Shown here in pieces: positions 1-8,080 of a DNA stretch of 64,000 nucleotides. Position 1 is the first letter of the stretch; each line of letters starts with the position of its first letter. Origin of the DNA: Candidatus Latescibacterota bacterium (GTDB taxonomy: Bacteria; Latescibacterota; UBA2968; UBA8231); the NCBI GenBank assembly GCA_022827835.1, contig JAJEIO010000026.1:62001-126000 (forward strand), written 5' to 3'. Both the position numbers and the translations under genes were made by a program. The notes beneath the pieces are model-generated. The model was given only the letters and a program-made list of their open reading frames with translations, did no database searches and was not told the DNA's origin.

Positions 1-1
1 G

Positions 2-358
2 CTGGACAATTTGGACTATGAACTGGACACGCTGTTGGCTAGCTGGACCCAGACGCTGCTGACCAACCTGGATGAGGCCAATCTGGACCTGCTCAAGCCC
101 GAACCCAAAAAGCTGGTGAACGGCTTTATTGAGAAGCAGGCCCTGCCGGACGAGTTCGACCAAGCCTTCATCCACGCCTTGGGTGAAGTGTTTTCCGGGC
201 TTCAGAAGGTTCTGGTCAAGACTGATAACTTGCGTGCTGCCCTGCTTTCCGGTGGTTCACCGGTAACGCCAGTGGAAATGAAGAAGCGGTTTGAGAGCTA
301 TTTGGAAGAACTCACGAAAGGAAAAAAGCCGGATAAGGTGCGGATTGTGTTGGAGTGA
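2..358 (+). CDS. C-terminal end of a BrxC/PglY-like BREX ATPase (partial)
   Basis: The reading frame is already open at the left edge, so only the last 118 or so residues are seen; no P-loop is visible here. The tail is charged and helical, with the stretch [19 protein letters not shown] followed by a basic end ([13 protein letters not shown]). I recognise this style of ending from the large DUF6079/BrxC-like P-loop ATPases encoded in front of BREX methylases. It lies 19 bp before the AlbA_2 gene and upstream of PglX and PglZ homologues, which supports a BREX role. The family call rests on recall of the tail plus context; the upstream sequence would settle it. Confidence 0.55.
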   Translation: MDNLDYELDTLLASWTQTLLTNLDEANLDLLKPEPKKLVNGFIEKQALPDEFDQAFIHALGEVFSGLQKVLVKTDNLRAALLSGGSPVTPVEMKKRFESYLEELTKGKKPDKVRIVLE

Positions 359-377
359 AACGCAAGGGGTATGAATT

Positions 378-2207
378 ATGACTAAAGACGAACTAATCGC
401 TAAGATCAGCAAATATGAGTGGAACGATGTTGAGTGCAAGAGAGCTCAAAGAGGCGTTCCTGAGGATGCTTATAAGACCGTTTCCGCTTTTTCTAATACG
501 GCGGGAGGGTATCTGGTCTTCGGCGTAAAAGATACCGAGGGAAAACTTGAGATTGTCGGCGTAATCAAGGTCGATAAAGTCCAGAACGATTTCCTGAGTT
601 GTATCCGGGCTAGGGGCAAGCTGAATCGGGTCATTAATGTTCAGGAGGAGGCTTTTGAGCATGAAGGAAAGACACTCCTCGTTTTCCATATTCCGGAAGC
701 GCAACGGAAGGAAAAGCCCATCTACTTGAACGACGACATTCGCCAATCCTTCATCCGTCGAGGGGCCGGAGACGAGCGTTGCACTGCGGTTGAGATCGGA
801 CGATTTCTTCGAGATGCGTCTGATACAACCTATGATGGAGAACACCTCGGAAATATTGATGGGGAGGATTTCTTTGATAAGCAGAGCGTTGCTTGGTATC
901 GACGCCTATTTCAGGAAAAAGAAGATAATCGCCATGCAAATTTGAGCGATATTGAGTTTCTCAACGAATGGGGATTTGTTGTCGAGTCGGAAGATTCACT
1001 TATCCCCACTCGTGCGGCTGTTTTGTTATTCGGTAAAGGGCTCTACGTTCGTCAGGTCCTTCCTCGGGGGGTTGTGGATTACCAGAGAATTGATGTTCCT
1101 TTTGAACAATGGTCACCGGAAAATCGTTGGCACGACCGGATTGTGGTTGAAGAGAATATCATCCAAGCTTGGCAGGTTATAGTGGAAAAGTACATGCGCT
1201 TGGCAGAGAGGCCATTTTCCATCGACAGTACAACCTTACGCCGTCACGATGCCCCGCCCGATTACATCTCGTTCCGCGAAGCTGCTATCAATCTTTTGAT
1301 CCACCAAGATTACGGTGATCATACACGCAAACCCATTATCAAGATATTCTCGGATCGGACTGTATTCTGGAATCCGGGGGACGCCTTTGACACTGTGGAC
1401 CAGCTTTTGGAACCAACAGAAAAGGAAGTCCGCAATCCGGCCATCATAGGTGCCTTTCGCAGAATCGGTCTGAGCGATCAGGCGGGGACTGGGATACGTT
1501 CCATTTTTGGAAACTGGCGGCAACTTGGATATATCCTTCCTGATATCAGGAATGACAAGGCCAAGAAGGTATTCGAGCTTGTTCTATTCAAAGAACCCTT
1601 ACTTACTGAACGTCAAAAAATTTTTCAGGCCCAATTGGGGGTGAGTCTGTCTGAACAGGGAGCATCGGTTTTTGCTCATGCCTGTCGATCAGATGAAATC
1701 ACTCTCACAGACACGAAGGCGGTCATCGGAGCTGGAAATCGAGAGGCCAGAGCAGTACTCAACCGATTGGTGACGATGGCCTTACTGCGTGAAGTTAAAG
1801 TAGGTGTCTGGGATGTAGTAGAACATTTGAAGAAACCATTACTCTCTATTGACCAAGCTACTGACCAACCTGGCGACCTTGAGGAGAACTTGGTCAGTGA
1901 CCAACCTGGCAACCTTGAGGAGAACTTGGTCACTCCTCTGTTGACCAACCTGACTGACCACCAACGAAAGATTATCGAACTTTGTGAGGTTTCCCGAAAA
2001 CAGGCCGACCTCATGCGAGAGATCGGACTTACTCATCGCACCTTCTTTCGACGGAACCACCTAGAACCACTTATCCGAGCCAAACTGATTCGCATGACAC
2101 ACCCGGACGAGATAAACCACCCGAACCAAGCCTATGTGGTGACGGAGGCTGGATTAGGGCTTTTGATCTCGTGGAAGGCTGATGCTGAAAGTGGAGAGAG
2201 CAAATGA
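378..2207 (+). CDS. AlbA_2 domain / GHKL-type ATP-binding protein, putative transcriptional regulator within a BREX operon
   Basis: 609 aa. The N-terminus (about residues 12-130) is an AlbA_2 (Schlafen-like) domain: WNDVECKRA, then a TVSAFSNTAGGYLVFGV core. The region around residues 295-390 (FREAAINLLIHQDYGD ... GTGIRSIF) matches the HATPase_c_4 part of RecG-like COG2865 proteins. The C-terminus (about 540-605) looks like a winged helix. Between them lies a Gln/Asp-rich linker holding a 12-residue tandem duplication. The ATG at 378 has AAGGGG eight bases upstream; the earlier ATG at 371 stops at once. Such proteins are usually regulators or defence accessories and are not a core BREX-3 component. 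Its place between the BrxC-like gene and pglX suggests a regulator or accessory effector of this locus (inference). Confidence 0.85.
   Translation: MTKDELIAKISKYEWNDVECKRAQRGVPEDAYKTVSAFSNTAGGYLVFGVKDTEGKLEIVGVIKVDKVQNDFLSCIRARGKLNRVINVQEEAFEHEGKTLLVFHIPEAQRKEKPIYLNDDIRQSFIRRGAGDERCTAVEIGRFLRDASDTTYDGEHLGNIDGEDFFDKQSVAWYRRLFQEKEDNRHANLSDIEFLNEWGFVVESEDSLIPTRAAVLLFGKGLYVRQVLPRGVVDYQRIDVPFEQWSPENRWHDRIVVEENIIQAWQVIVEKYMRLAERPFSIDSTTLRRHDAPPDYISFREAAINLLIHQDYGDHTRKPIIKIFSDRTVFWNPGDAFDTVDQLLEPTEKEVRNPAIIGAFRRIGLSDQAGTGIRSIFGNWRQLGYILPDIRNDKAKKVFELVLFKEPLLTERQKIFQAQLGVSLSEQGASVFAHACRSDEITLTDTKAVIGAGNREARAVLNRLVTMALLREVKVGVWDVVEHLKKPLLSIDQATDQPGDLEENLVSDQPGNLEENLVTPLLTNLTDHQRKIIELCEVSRKQADLMREIGLTHRTFFRRNHLEPLIRAKLIRMTHPDEINHPNQAYVVTEAGLGLLISWKADAESGESK
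1863..1934 (+). repeat. 36-bp in-frame tandem repeat, two copies
   Basis: Two adjacent 36-bp units (1863-1898 and 1899-1934) differ at two positions. They encode DQPGDLEENLVS and DQPGNLEENLVT in the linker before the winged-helix tail of the AlbA_2 protein. The unit is a multiple of three, so copy-number change would lengthen or shorten the linker without breaking the frame. Confidence 0.9.
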
Positions 2208-2249
2208 GTCGGACCTGTACGGCAAAAAATTTGGTCACTGAGAAAGCTC

Positions 2250-2268
2250 ACTTGTGTAGTGTACAAGT
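2250..2268. promoter_or_regulatory. Inverted repeat upstream of pglX, possible operator
   Basis: ACTTGT-N7-ACAAGT forms a perfect 6-bp inverted repeat in the 118-bp gap between the AlbA_2 gene and the methylase. This gap is the only sizeable one in the operon, so an internal promoter is plausible. No convincing -35/-10 pair was found. The AlbA_2/winged-helix protein next door is a candidate ligand (inference). Confidence 0.3.
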
Positions 2269-2325
2269 ATGGACTAAGAGCAGTAACTTGTTCACTGGAC
2301 ATGTTGACTTAAAAATAGGATAAGA

Positions 2326-5193
2326 ATGGCTGACAACTATAATAAAAAGAATCTATCGAACTTGGATTCTTCCGCTAAGTCGCAGGGGCCTGTGGAATGC
2401 TTGGGTATGAGCTTCGAGAGCGACGAGAAACGCCGAGAGTATTTCTTGGGGAAGCTGTGCGATAAGCTCAAGGACCCGGAGTTCCGCAAGATCGAGGGAT
2501 TCCCGATTGGCGAAGACGAGGACATCCTAGCCCTGTCGGATCCGCCGTATTATACAGCTTGCCCGAATCCGTTCATTGAGGATTTCGTTAAGCACTACGG
2601 AGAGTCTTATAGCCCAGAAACTGATGATTATCATCGGGAGCCATTTGCATCAGATATTAGTGAGGGGAAGAGTGACTCTATATACAAGGTTCATTCATAT
2701 CACACTAAGGTACCCCATAAGGCAATCATGAGGTATATACTGCACTATACCAATCCTGGAGATATTGTATTCGATGGATTCTGTGGAACAGGTATGGCCG
2801 GTATAGCTGCACAGCTCTGTGGTGACAAAGTTTCTATACAGTCTCTTGGGTATCACATTGAAAGTGATGGTAAGACGATATGTCAGCAACAGCGTGAATC
2901 TGGAGGTAAGACATCGCTTATGTCCTTTGCACAGGTAGGTACTCGTCATGCACTTCTTAGCGATCTTTCTCCTGCGGCTACATTTATCTCCTATAATCTA
3001 AACACACCAGCGGATATTGAGCGATTCGAAACAACCGCCAACCGAATTCTCAATGAGACAGAAGAAAAGTTTGGCTGGATGTATGAGACAACTCATATAA
3101 AAAACAAAAGAAAGGGAACTATCAACTACACGGTATGGAGTGAGATGTGCTCCTGCTCAGAGTGTGGGCGTGAAATTATCTTCATGGATGCTGTTTTGGA
3201 GTCTGAAACAAGAAAAGTGCTAGAGGAATTTCCTTGCCCTCATTGTCAAACCATTCTAACCAAGAGCGATTTAGAGGTACTTTACGAGACTCGATTTGAT
3301 AATGCGTTAGGAAAAATGGTTAAAACTCCAAAACGTGTCCCGATGCTAATTAATTACAGTATTGGAAGGACACGATACGAAAAGAAACCTGACGATGAAG
3401 ATATTCGACTTCTTAAAGAAATTTTTGATCAGCCTCTTCCTCAAGAAATTCCAATATCAGAGCTTCCAGACATGCAAATGACTCGTGTTGGCCGTATGAA
3501 ACCGTCGGCTATCACACACATACATCACTTCTTTTTACCCCGTGTACAACAAGTATTGGCTGCATTCTGGCAGAAGGCTTCTGATATCCCTGACACACGA
3601 TTGAGAAACGCAATAAAATTTTGGATAGATAGCCACTTTGTTAATCTATCCGTTAGAAATCGTTTCAGGCCAAATGTTTCTTTTCCTTACAATCCCCTTG
3701 CCGGAGTATATTATATCCCTCAAGTATTGAGTGAAGCTTCTGTATTTACAGCGTACAAGAACAAGATAAAGCGAATTGTATCGGCCTTCTCTGACTATAC
3801 TCCTATCGAAGGGGCTAGCTACATTGAGACGGTATCAGCAACGAATTGCCGTATTCCCGACTCAAGTATTGACTATATATTCACAGATCCTCCTTTTGGG
3901 GAGAATATCTACTACTCCGACCTGAACTTCTTTGTCGAGACATGGTTTGGAGTCCTAACCAACTCAAAACCAGAAGCTATTATCGACCGGGTAAAGAGTA
4001 AGAGACTGCATGATTACCGAGTACTAATACAGCGATGTTTTGAGGAGTATTACCGTATACTTAAGCCTGGTCGATGGATGACGGTGGAATTCCATAACTC
4101 AAAAAACAGTGTATGGAATTCTATTCAAGAAGCTTTGCAGAATGCTGGTTTCGTGATTGCAGATGTTCGCATTCTTGATAAAAGACAGTTTTCTTTTCAG
4201 CAAGTTACAAGTGCAAGCACTGTCAAACGGGACCTCATCATTTCTGTATACAAACCTAACGGTGGTCTCGAAGACCGATTCAAGTTGAATGCTAAGACAG
4301 AGGAAGGCGTCTGGGATTTTGTTCGAACCCACCTAAAGCAACTCCCTGTATTCGTATCAACGAACGGTCAGTCTGAAGTTATAGCTGAGCGTCAGCACTT
4401 CCTACTTTTCGACCGCATGGTAGCCTTTCACGTCCGGCGTGGTGAGACGGTCCCCTTATCCGCTGCCGAGTTTTACGCCGGTCTGGAACAGCGATTTCCT
4501 CTACGTGACGGAATGTATTTTCTGCCTAACCAAGCTGCCGAGTACGATAAGAAGCGAATGACGGTCAAGGAGATTCTCCAGCTTCAACTTTTCGTTTCTG
4601 ACGAGGAATCGGCCATCCAATGGCTCAAGCAGCAGCTTACTAAAAAGCCTCAGACCTTCCAAGATATCCATCCGCAGTTTTTGAAAGAAATCGGGGGTTG
4701 GCAGAAGCATGAAAAGGTTTTGGAGCTTTCCGTATTGCTTGGAGAGAACTTCCTGCCCTACGACGGCAAGGGCGATGTGCCCAGCCAAATTCATAGCTAT
4801 CTTTCATCGAACTTTAGGGAACTTCGCAACTTAGCCAAGGACAACCCATTGCTCAAGGCTAGGGCCAAGGATCGCTGGTATGTACCCGACCCGAACAAGG
4901 CCAATGACCTAGAGAAGATACGCGAACGAACCCTAATACAAGAATTTGAAGAGTACCGGAATTCCCGACAGAAACTCCTGAAGGTGTTTCGTCTTGAGGC
5001 TATTAGGGCCGGATTCAAAGAAGCATGGCAGGAGCGCGACTACTCTACTATAAAAGCTGTCGCAGAGAAAATTCCGGAGACGGTACTCCAAGAGGATTCT
5101 AAGCTCCTCATGTGGTACGACCAAGCGGTCACCCGTTTGGGAGAACAAACATACAATTTCGGAGATGACGACCCTGCTCGTCAGCCGGGTTGA
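2326..5193 (+). CDS. pglX: BREX type-3-like adenine-specific DNA methyltransferase PglX (Zn-ribbon methylase, COG1743-like)
   Basis: 955 aa. Methylates host DNA so that BREX can tell self from phage. Visible motifs: LSDPPYYTACPNPF near residue 70, the SAM-binding VFDGFCGTGMAG near 147, a zinc ribbon made by CSCSEC (about 275) and CPHC (about 304), and the catalytic TDPPFGENIYY near 520. The order of catalytic DPPF after the SAM motif fits a beta/gamma-class amino-methyltransferase. The length fits BREX-3 PglX rather than the roughly 1200-aa BREX-1 form. A weak AGGA precedes the ATG. The stop overlaps a possible TTG start of pglZ, so translation is probably coupled. Base composition changes within the gene: the middle third is visibly more AT-rich than either end. 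Confidence 0.82.
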   Translation: MADNYNKKNLSNLDSSAKSQGPVECLGMSFESDEKRREYFLGKLCDKLKDPEFRKIEGFPIGEDEDILALSDPPYYTACPNPFIEDFVKHYGESYSPETDDYHREPFASDISEGKSDSIYKVHSYHTKVPHKAIMRYILHYTNPGDIVFDGFCGTGMAGIAAQLCGDKVSIQSLGYHIESDGKTICQQQRESGGKTSLMSFAQVGTRHALLSDLSPAATFISYNLNTPADIERFETTANRILNETEEKFGWMYETTHIKNKRKGTINYTVWSEMCSCSECGREIIFMDAVLESETRKVLEEFPCPHCQTILTKSDLEVLYETRFDNALGKMVKTPKRVPMLINYSIGRTRYEKKPDDEDIRLLKEIFDQPLPQEIPISELPDMQMTRVGRMKPSAITHIHHFFLPRVQQVLAAFWQKASDIPDTRLRNAIKFWIDSHFVNLSVRNRFRPNVSFPYNPLAGVYYIPQVLSEASVFTAYKNKIKRIVSAFSDYTPIEGASYIETVSATNCRIPDSSIDYIFTDPPFGENIYYSDLNFFVETWFGVLTNSKPEAIIDRVKSKRLHDYRVLIQRCFEEYYRILKPGRWMTVEFHNSKNSVWNSIQEALQNAGFVIADVRILDKRQFSFQQVTSASTVKRDLIISVYKPNGGLEDRFKLNAKTEEGVWDFVRTHLKQLPVFVSTNGQSEVIAERQHFLLFDRMVAFHVRRGETVPLSAAEFYAGLEQRFPLRDGMYFLPNQAAEYDKKRMTVKEILQLQLFVSDEESAIQWLKQQLTKKPQTFQDIHPQFLKEIGGWQKHEKVLELSVLLGENFLPYDGKGDVPSQIHSYLSSNFRELRNLAKDNPLLKARAKDRWYVPDPNKANDLEKIRERTLIQEFEEYRNSRQKLLKVFRLEAIRAGFKEAWQERDYSTIKAVAEKIPETVLQEDSKLLMWYDQAVTRLGEQTYNFGDDDPARQPG

Positions 5194-5204
5194 GGGAAGT
5201 TTCC

Positions 5205-7211
5205 ATGAGTAACTGGCGCGAACAGATCCTCCGCGAATTCACGCCTAACGTAGCCCGTCTGACACTGGTCGCCGACCCTGACGGGCTACTTTTGGAAGAA
5301 GGCATTCTCGCGGGCATTCGTGAGCGGAGATTTGAACTGATTCCGTTCGAGGATCACATCGCCTTTCGGTATGCCTACGAGACCAAGTTTCGTTCCCGCT
5401 GGGATCGAGGCGAGCAGACAGAACTGGTGGTCGTACTGCACTCCGATGCCCGTGACCTCAACTGCTTGCCATACGACCTGCTCCAAGCGGGTCGTCGGCT
5501 ATCGTTTAGTTTGGGCGAGATTTTTCCCAACCTGAGCTATCCAGTTGTGGCCACCTTGGACCGGCGAGACTTAGACGCGCTGGACGATGCCCAAGAGCAG
5601 TACGCGTCCGAAACGCTGGGAGACAATGCGACCATAAAATTTGTCCTGCGGCATGTCTTCGATATTGCGCCTGAATTCATCAAAGAACCATCCGATTTGT
5701 TGCGCGTGCTGCTGCGTCGCCACCACAGGGAACAGCGGATTCCGGCCTTATTAGACAAGCGGTTTGTCCAGTTGCTCCGCCAGCAGCATGGATTTGAAGA
5801 CTGGCCACTCGAAACGATCATTTCAGACCGGCAGGCATTTTTCGCTTTTCTCCAGGAACGCTGGCCCCTTTTTCTCGACCGGGCAGCGAGCGAAGAAGGT
5901 CTCGGCGTTCGGGAGCGCACGGGACCTTATGCTTTAGAGTTTTCCGGCCCTACAGATTTGCCATTCGATCACGACGATATTCGTATCTATATCGACAACC
6001 TGTTTCTCGAAGGGCTACTCGAAGCCGTTCCATACGAACAGGCCGAATCGTTGTCAAAGCCTTGGCTTGTTATTGGCATCCGAAGGGATGAGCAGGCGGA
6101 CCGAGAGCGCCGCGTGGATGGCCTTCTCTGCACTTTGGATTCCACTATTCCGCAAGAGGATGCACGACACGACGATTGGTTCCACTTTGCCAAGACTTGG
6201 GCAGAACTAGTGGCCTTGTCTCTGGAATCGGATGCGATGCTGCCAGAGCCTATACGTCAAAAAATAGAGACGTTGCAAGCACGAATTGACGATGCACTTG
6301 TATCTTGGCTGGCAAACCGCTATGCAGGATTGAGCAGTCTCCCGCCAGTTCCGCCAGTCATGCTGCATCACATTCCCCGTTTCCTTGCTAGGCATGTCAA
6401 GGATGACACGGAACACAAGGTGGCGTTCGTCCTAGTAGATGGTCTTTCACTAGATCAGTGGATCGTCACCCGCAAGGAGCTTGCCAAGCAACGCCCCGAA
6501 TACCGTTTCCGAGAGCACGCGGTGTTCGCTTGGATACCCACTATCACCTCGGTCTCGCGTCAAGCAGCCTTTACCGGCGGGCCGCCTATCTACTTTCCGG
6601 ATAGTATTGACACCACGAACAAGGAGCCAGTCTTATGGACGAAATTTTGGGCCGACCAAGGGCTGGCACCGCAAGAAGTCGGATATGACAAAGGGCTTGG
6701 GGACGGCGCACTGGATTGCGTAGAGGAGATGATTGCCCGGCCACGGATGCGCGTCGTCGGTTTGGTTGTTGACAAAGTAGATAGAATCATGCACGGCATG
6801 GAACTTGGCACTGCCGGAATGCACAATCAGGTCCGACAGTGGGCCAATCAGCCGTTTATGGCGAATCTCATTGACCTATTACTGGATAATGGATTCTGCG
6901 TCCACCTGTCTTCGGATCATGGGAACATCGAAGCCGCCGGATGCGGGCGACCTACCGAGGGCGCAGTTGCAGACCAGCGTGGTGAACGGGCACGGGTATA
7001 CTCCGATTCAGTGCTGCGGAGCCGAGTCAAAGAGCAATTCCTTGACGCTTTGGAATGGCCGCCGTTTGGGCTGCCGGAAGATTATTTACCCCTGCTAGCT
7101 CCTAGCCGTTCTGCATTCGTCCGTGAGGGTGAAAGCCTTGTCGGGCATGGTGGCGCATCGCTTGAAGAACTCATTGTCCCCTTTGTGCAGATCGACAGGA
7201 GGGACCCGTGA
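5205..7211 (+). CDS. pglZ: BREX-3-like alkaline-phosphatase-superfamily protein PglZ
   Basis: 668 aa from ATG 5205, chosen because GAGGGA lies eight bases upstream; a TTG 15 bp earlier is in frame. The N-terminus (MSNWREQILREFTPNVARL, then LTLVADPDGLLLEEG) is characteristic of BREX-3 PglZ as I know it. The PglZ core starts near residue 405 with VAFVLVDGLSLDQW, continues with PTITSVSRQAAFTG, and has the metal-binding SSDHGN near 568. PglZ is an essential BREX component that works with the methylase. Neighbours: pglX immediately upstream and an overlapping BrxA-like gene downstream (GTGA overlap). Confidence 0.87.
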   Translation: MSNWREQILREFTPNVARLTLVADPDGLLLEEGILAGIRERRFELIPFEDHIAFRYAYETKFRSRWDRGEQTELVVVLHSDARDLNCLPYDLLQAGRRLSFSLGEIFPNLSYPVVATLDRRDLDALDDAQEQYASETLGDNATIKFVLRHVFDIAPEFIKEPSDLLRVLLRRHHREQRIPALLDKRFVQLLRQQHGFEDWPLETIISDRQAFFAFLQERWPLFLDRAASEEGLGVRERTGPYALEFSGPTDLPFDHDDIRIYIDNLFLEGLLEAVPYEQAESLSKPWLVIGIRRDEQADRERRVDGLLCTLDSTIPQEDARHDDWFHFAKTWAELVALSLESDAMLPEPIRQKIETLQARIDDALVSWLANRYAGLSSLPPVPPVMLHHIPRFLARHVKDDTEHKVAFVLVDGLSLDQWIVTRKELAKQRPEYRFREHAVFAWIPTITSVSRQAAFTGGPPIYFPDSIDTTNKEPVLWTKFWADQGLAPQEVGYDKGLGDGALDCVEEMIARPRMRVVGLVVDKVDRIMHGMELGTAGMHNQVRQWANQPFMANLIDLLLDNGFCVHLSSDHGNIEAAGCGRPTEGAVADQRGERARVYSDSVLRSRVKEQFLDALEWPPFGLPEDYLPLLAPSRSAFVREGESLVGHGGASLEELIVPFVQIDRRDP

Positions 7212-7954
7212 ACGGCCGGAAAGCCCAGATTGGCTTTAGCCAACGTATCCGACTTGAGTGGTTCGAGCATACAGCCAATATGATACTGGCTGGAAACGAT
7301 AAGACTGCCATCAATGACTCTCTGCAAGCTCTTCTAGAAGATAAGGTCTCAGTAGGCAGTCAGGTCGTCAGGGGTGGTAGGGAGAAAATGATTTCCATCC
7401 TGTTGAAGACTTGGTTGACCGTACCGCGTGAATTAGAGACGCTACGGGACGATGGCTTGGACATCTTCCAGAGGCTACCTCGTAAAAAACGCATTGTTAT
7501 TCACTGGGGCATGGTCTTGGCAGTCTATCCGTTTTGGGGTGCAATCGCTGCTGATACTGGTAGGCTTCTACGCCTACAGGGCACAGCCGCCTCAGCCCAT
7601 ATTCAGCGACGGGTCAAGGAGCAATACGGAGAGCGCGAAGCTGCATCACATGCTGCCCAGCGTGTGCTTCGATCATTCATCGATTGGGGAGTTTTGAACG
7701 AGACGGGGGACAAGGGTGTCTATGCCCAAGGGGAACAGTACTCAGTTGAGGAACCTAGGCTTATCGCCTGGATGGTGGAGGCGTCTCTCCACTCCCGTGC
7801 GCATAGGGCCGCCGCCATTAGAGATCTGCTTGACAGTCCAAGCATCTTTCCATTCCGATTGGTCCATATTTCAGCCGAGCAGGTGGCGTCCCTATCGCCC
7901 CGTTTAGATACCCTACGGCACGGTCTGGATGACGATCTGGTGATGCTACCGTGA
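7208..7954 (+). CDS. BREX-associated protein, possibly BrxA-like
   Basis: 248 aa, GTG start overlapping the pglZ stop, with a strong AGGAGGG just upstream. The protein is helical, with a segment KTWLTVPRELETLRDDGLD and two winged-helix-like blocks ending in VLRSFIDWGVLNE. This layout resembles BrxA (DUF1819), a small DNA-binding protein of BREX-1 and BREX-3 operons, but I cannot confirm the family by eye. Its tight coupling to pglZ makes a BREX role likely. No BrxH-type helicase follows; the operon ends here in this window. Confidence 0.55.
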   Translation: MNGRKAQIGFSQRIRLEWFEHTANMILAGNDKTAINDSLQALLEDKVSVGSQVVRGGREKMISILLKTWLTVPRELETLRDDGLDIFQRLPRKKRIVIHWGMVLAVYPFWGAIAADTGRLLRLQGTAASAHIQRRVKEQYGEREAASHAAQRVLRSFIDWGVLNETGDKGVYAQGEQYSVEEPRLIAWMVEASLHSRAHRAAAIRDLLDSPSIFPFRLVHISAEQVASLSPRLDTLRHGLDDDLVMLP

Positions 7955-7990
7955 CTACCGGACAAGCTACCGGACAAGCTACCGGACAAG
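7955..7990 (+). repeat. Three perfect 12-bp tandem repeats directly after a stop codon
   Basis: CTACCGGACAAG occurs three times head to tail, beginning at the base after the TGA of the BrxA-like gene. The frame stays open for about 50 codons beyond that TGA, so the repeat would read LPDK three times if the stop were lost. It is too short, and lacks spacers, to be a CRISPR array. Confidence 0.9.
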
Positions 7991-8042
7991 CCCAAAAGTC
8001 CCCGTCAGCGATACCAGACAACGGATAAAGGGCGAAAAATCC

Positions 8043-8072
8043 CTAGGACCAGACGAAAATCGCCGACATGCG
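8043..8072 (-). pseudogene. Relic of the 3' end of a 2OG-Fe(II) oxygenase gene
   Basis: Read on the minus strand this short piece encodes MSA-IFVWS-stop, matching the last residues (MSADKPEIFVWS) of the intact oxygenase at 13367-14215. Eighteen bases (8044-8061) are identical to 13368-13385. The match then resumes after a clean 12-bp deletion (TCCGGTTTGTCC). The rest of the gene is absent. It marks the junction between the BREX operon and the catabolic region. Confidence 0.6.
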
Positions 8073-8080
8073 GCATGATG

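Noticed and set aside
7955..7990. Short CRISPR-like array
   Set aside because: Only three 12-bp direct repeats with no spacers and no cas genes.
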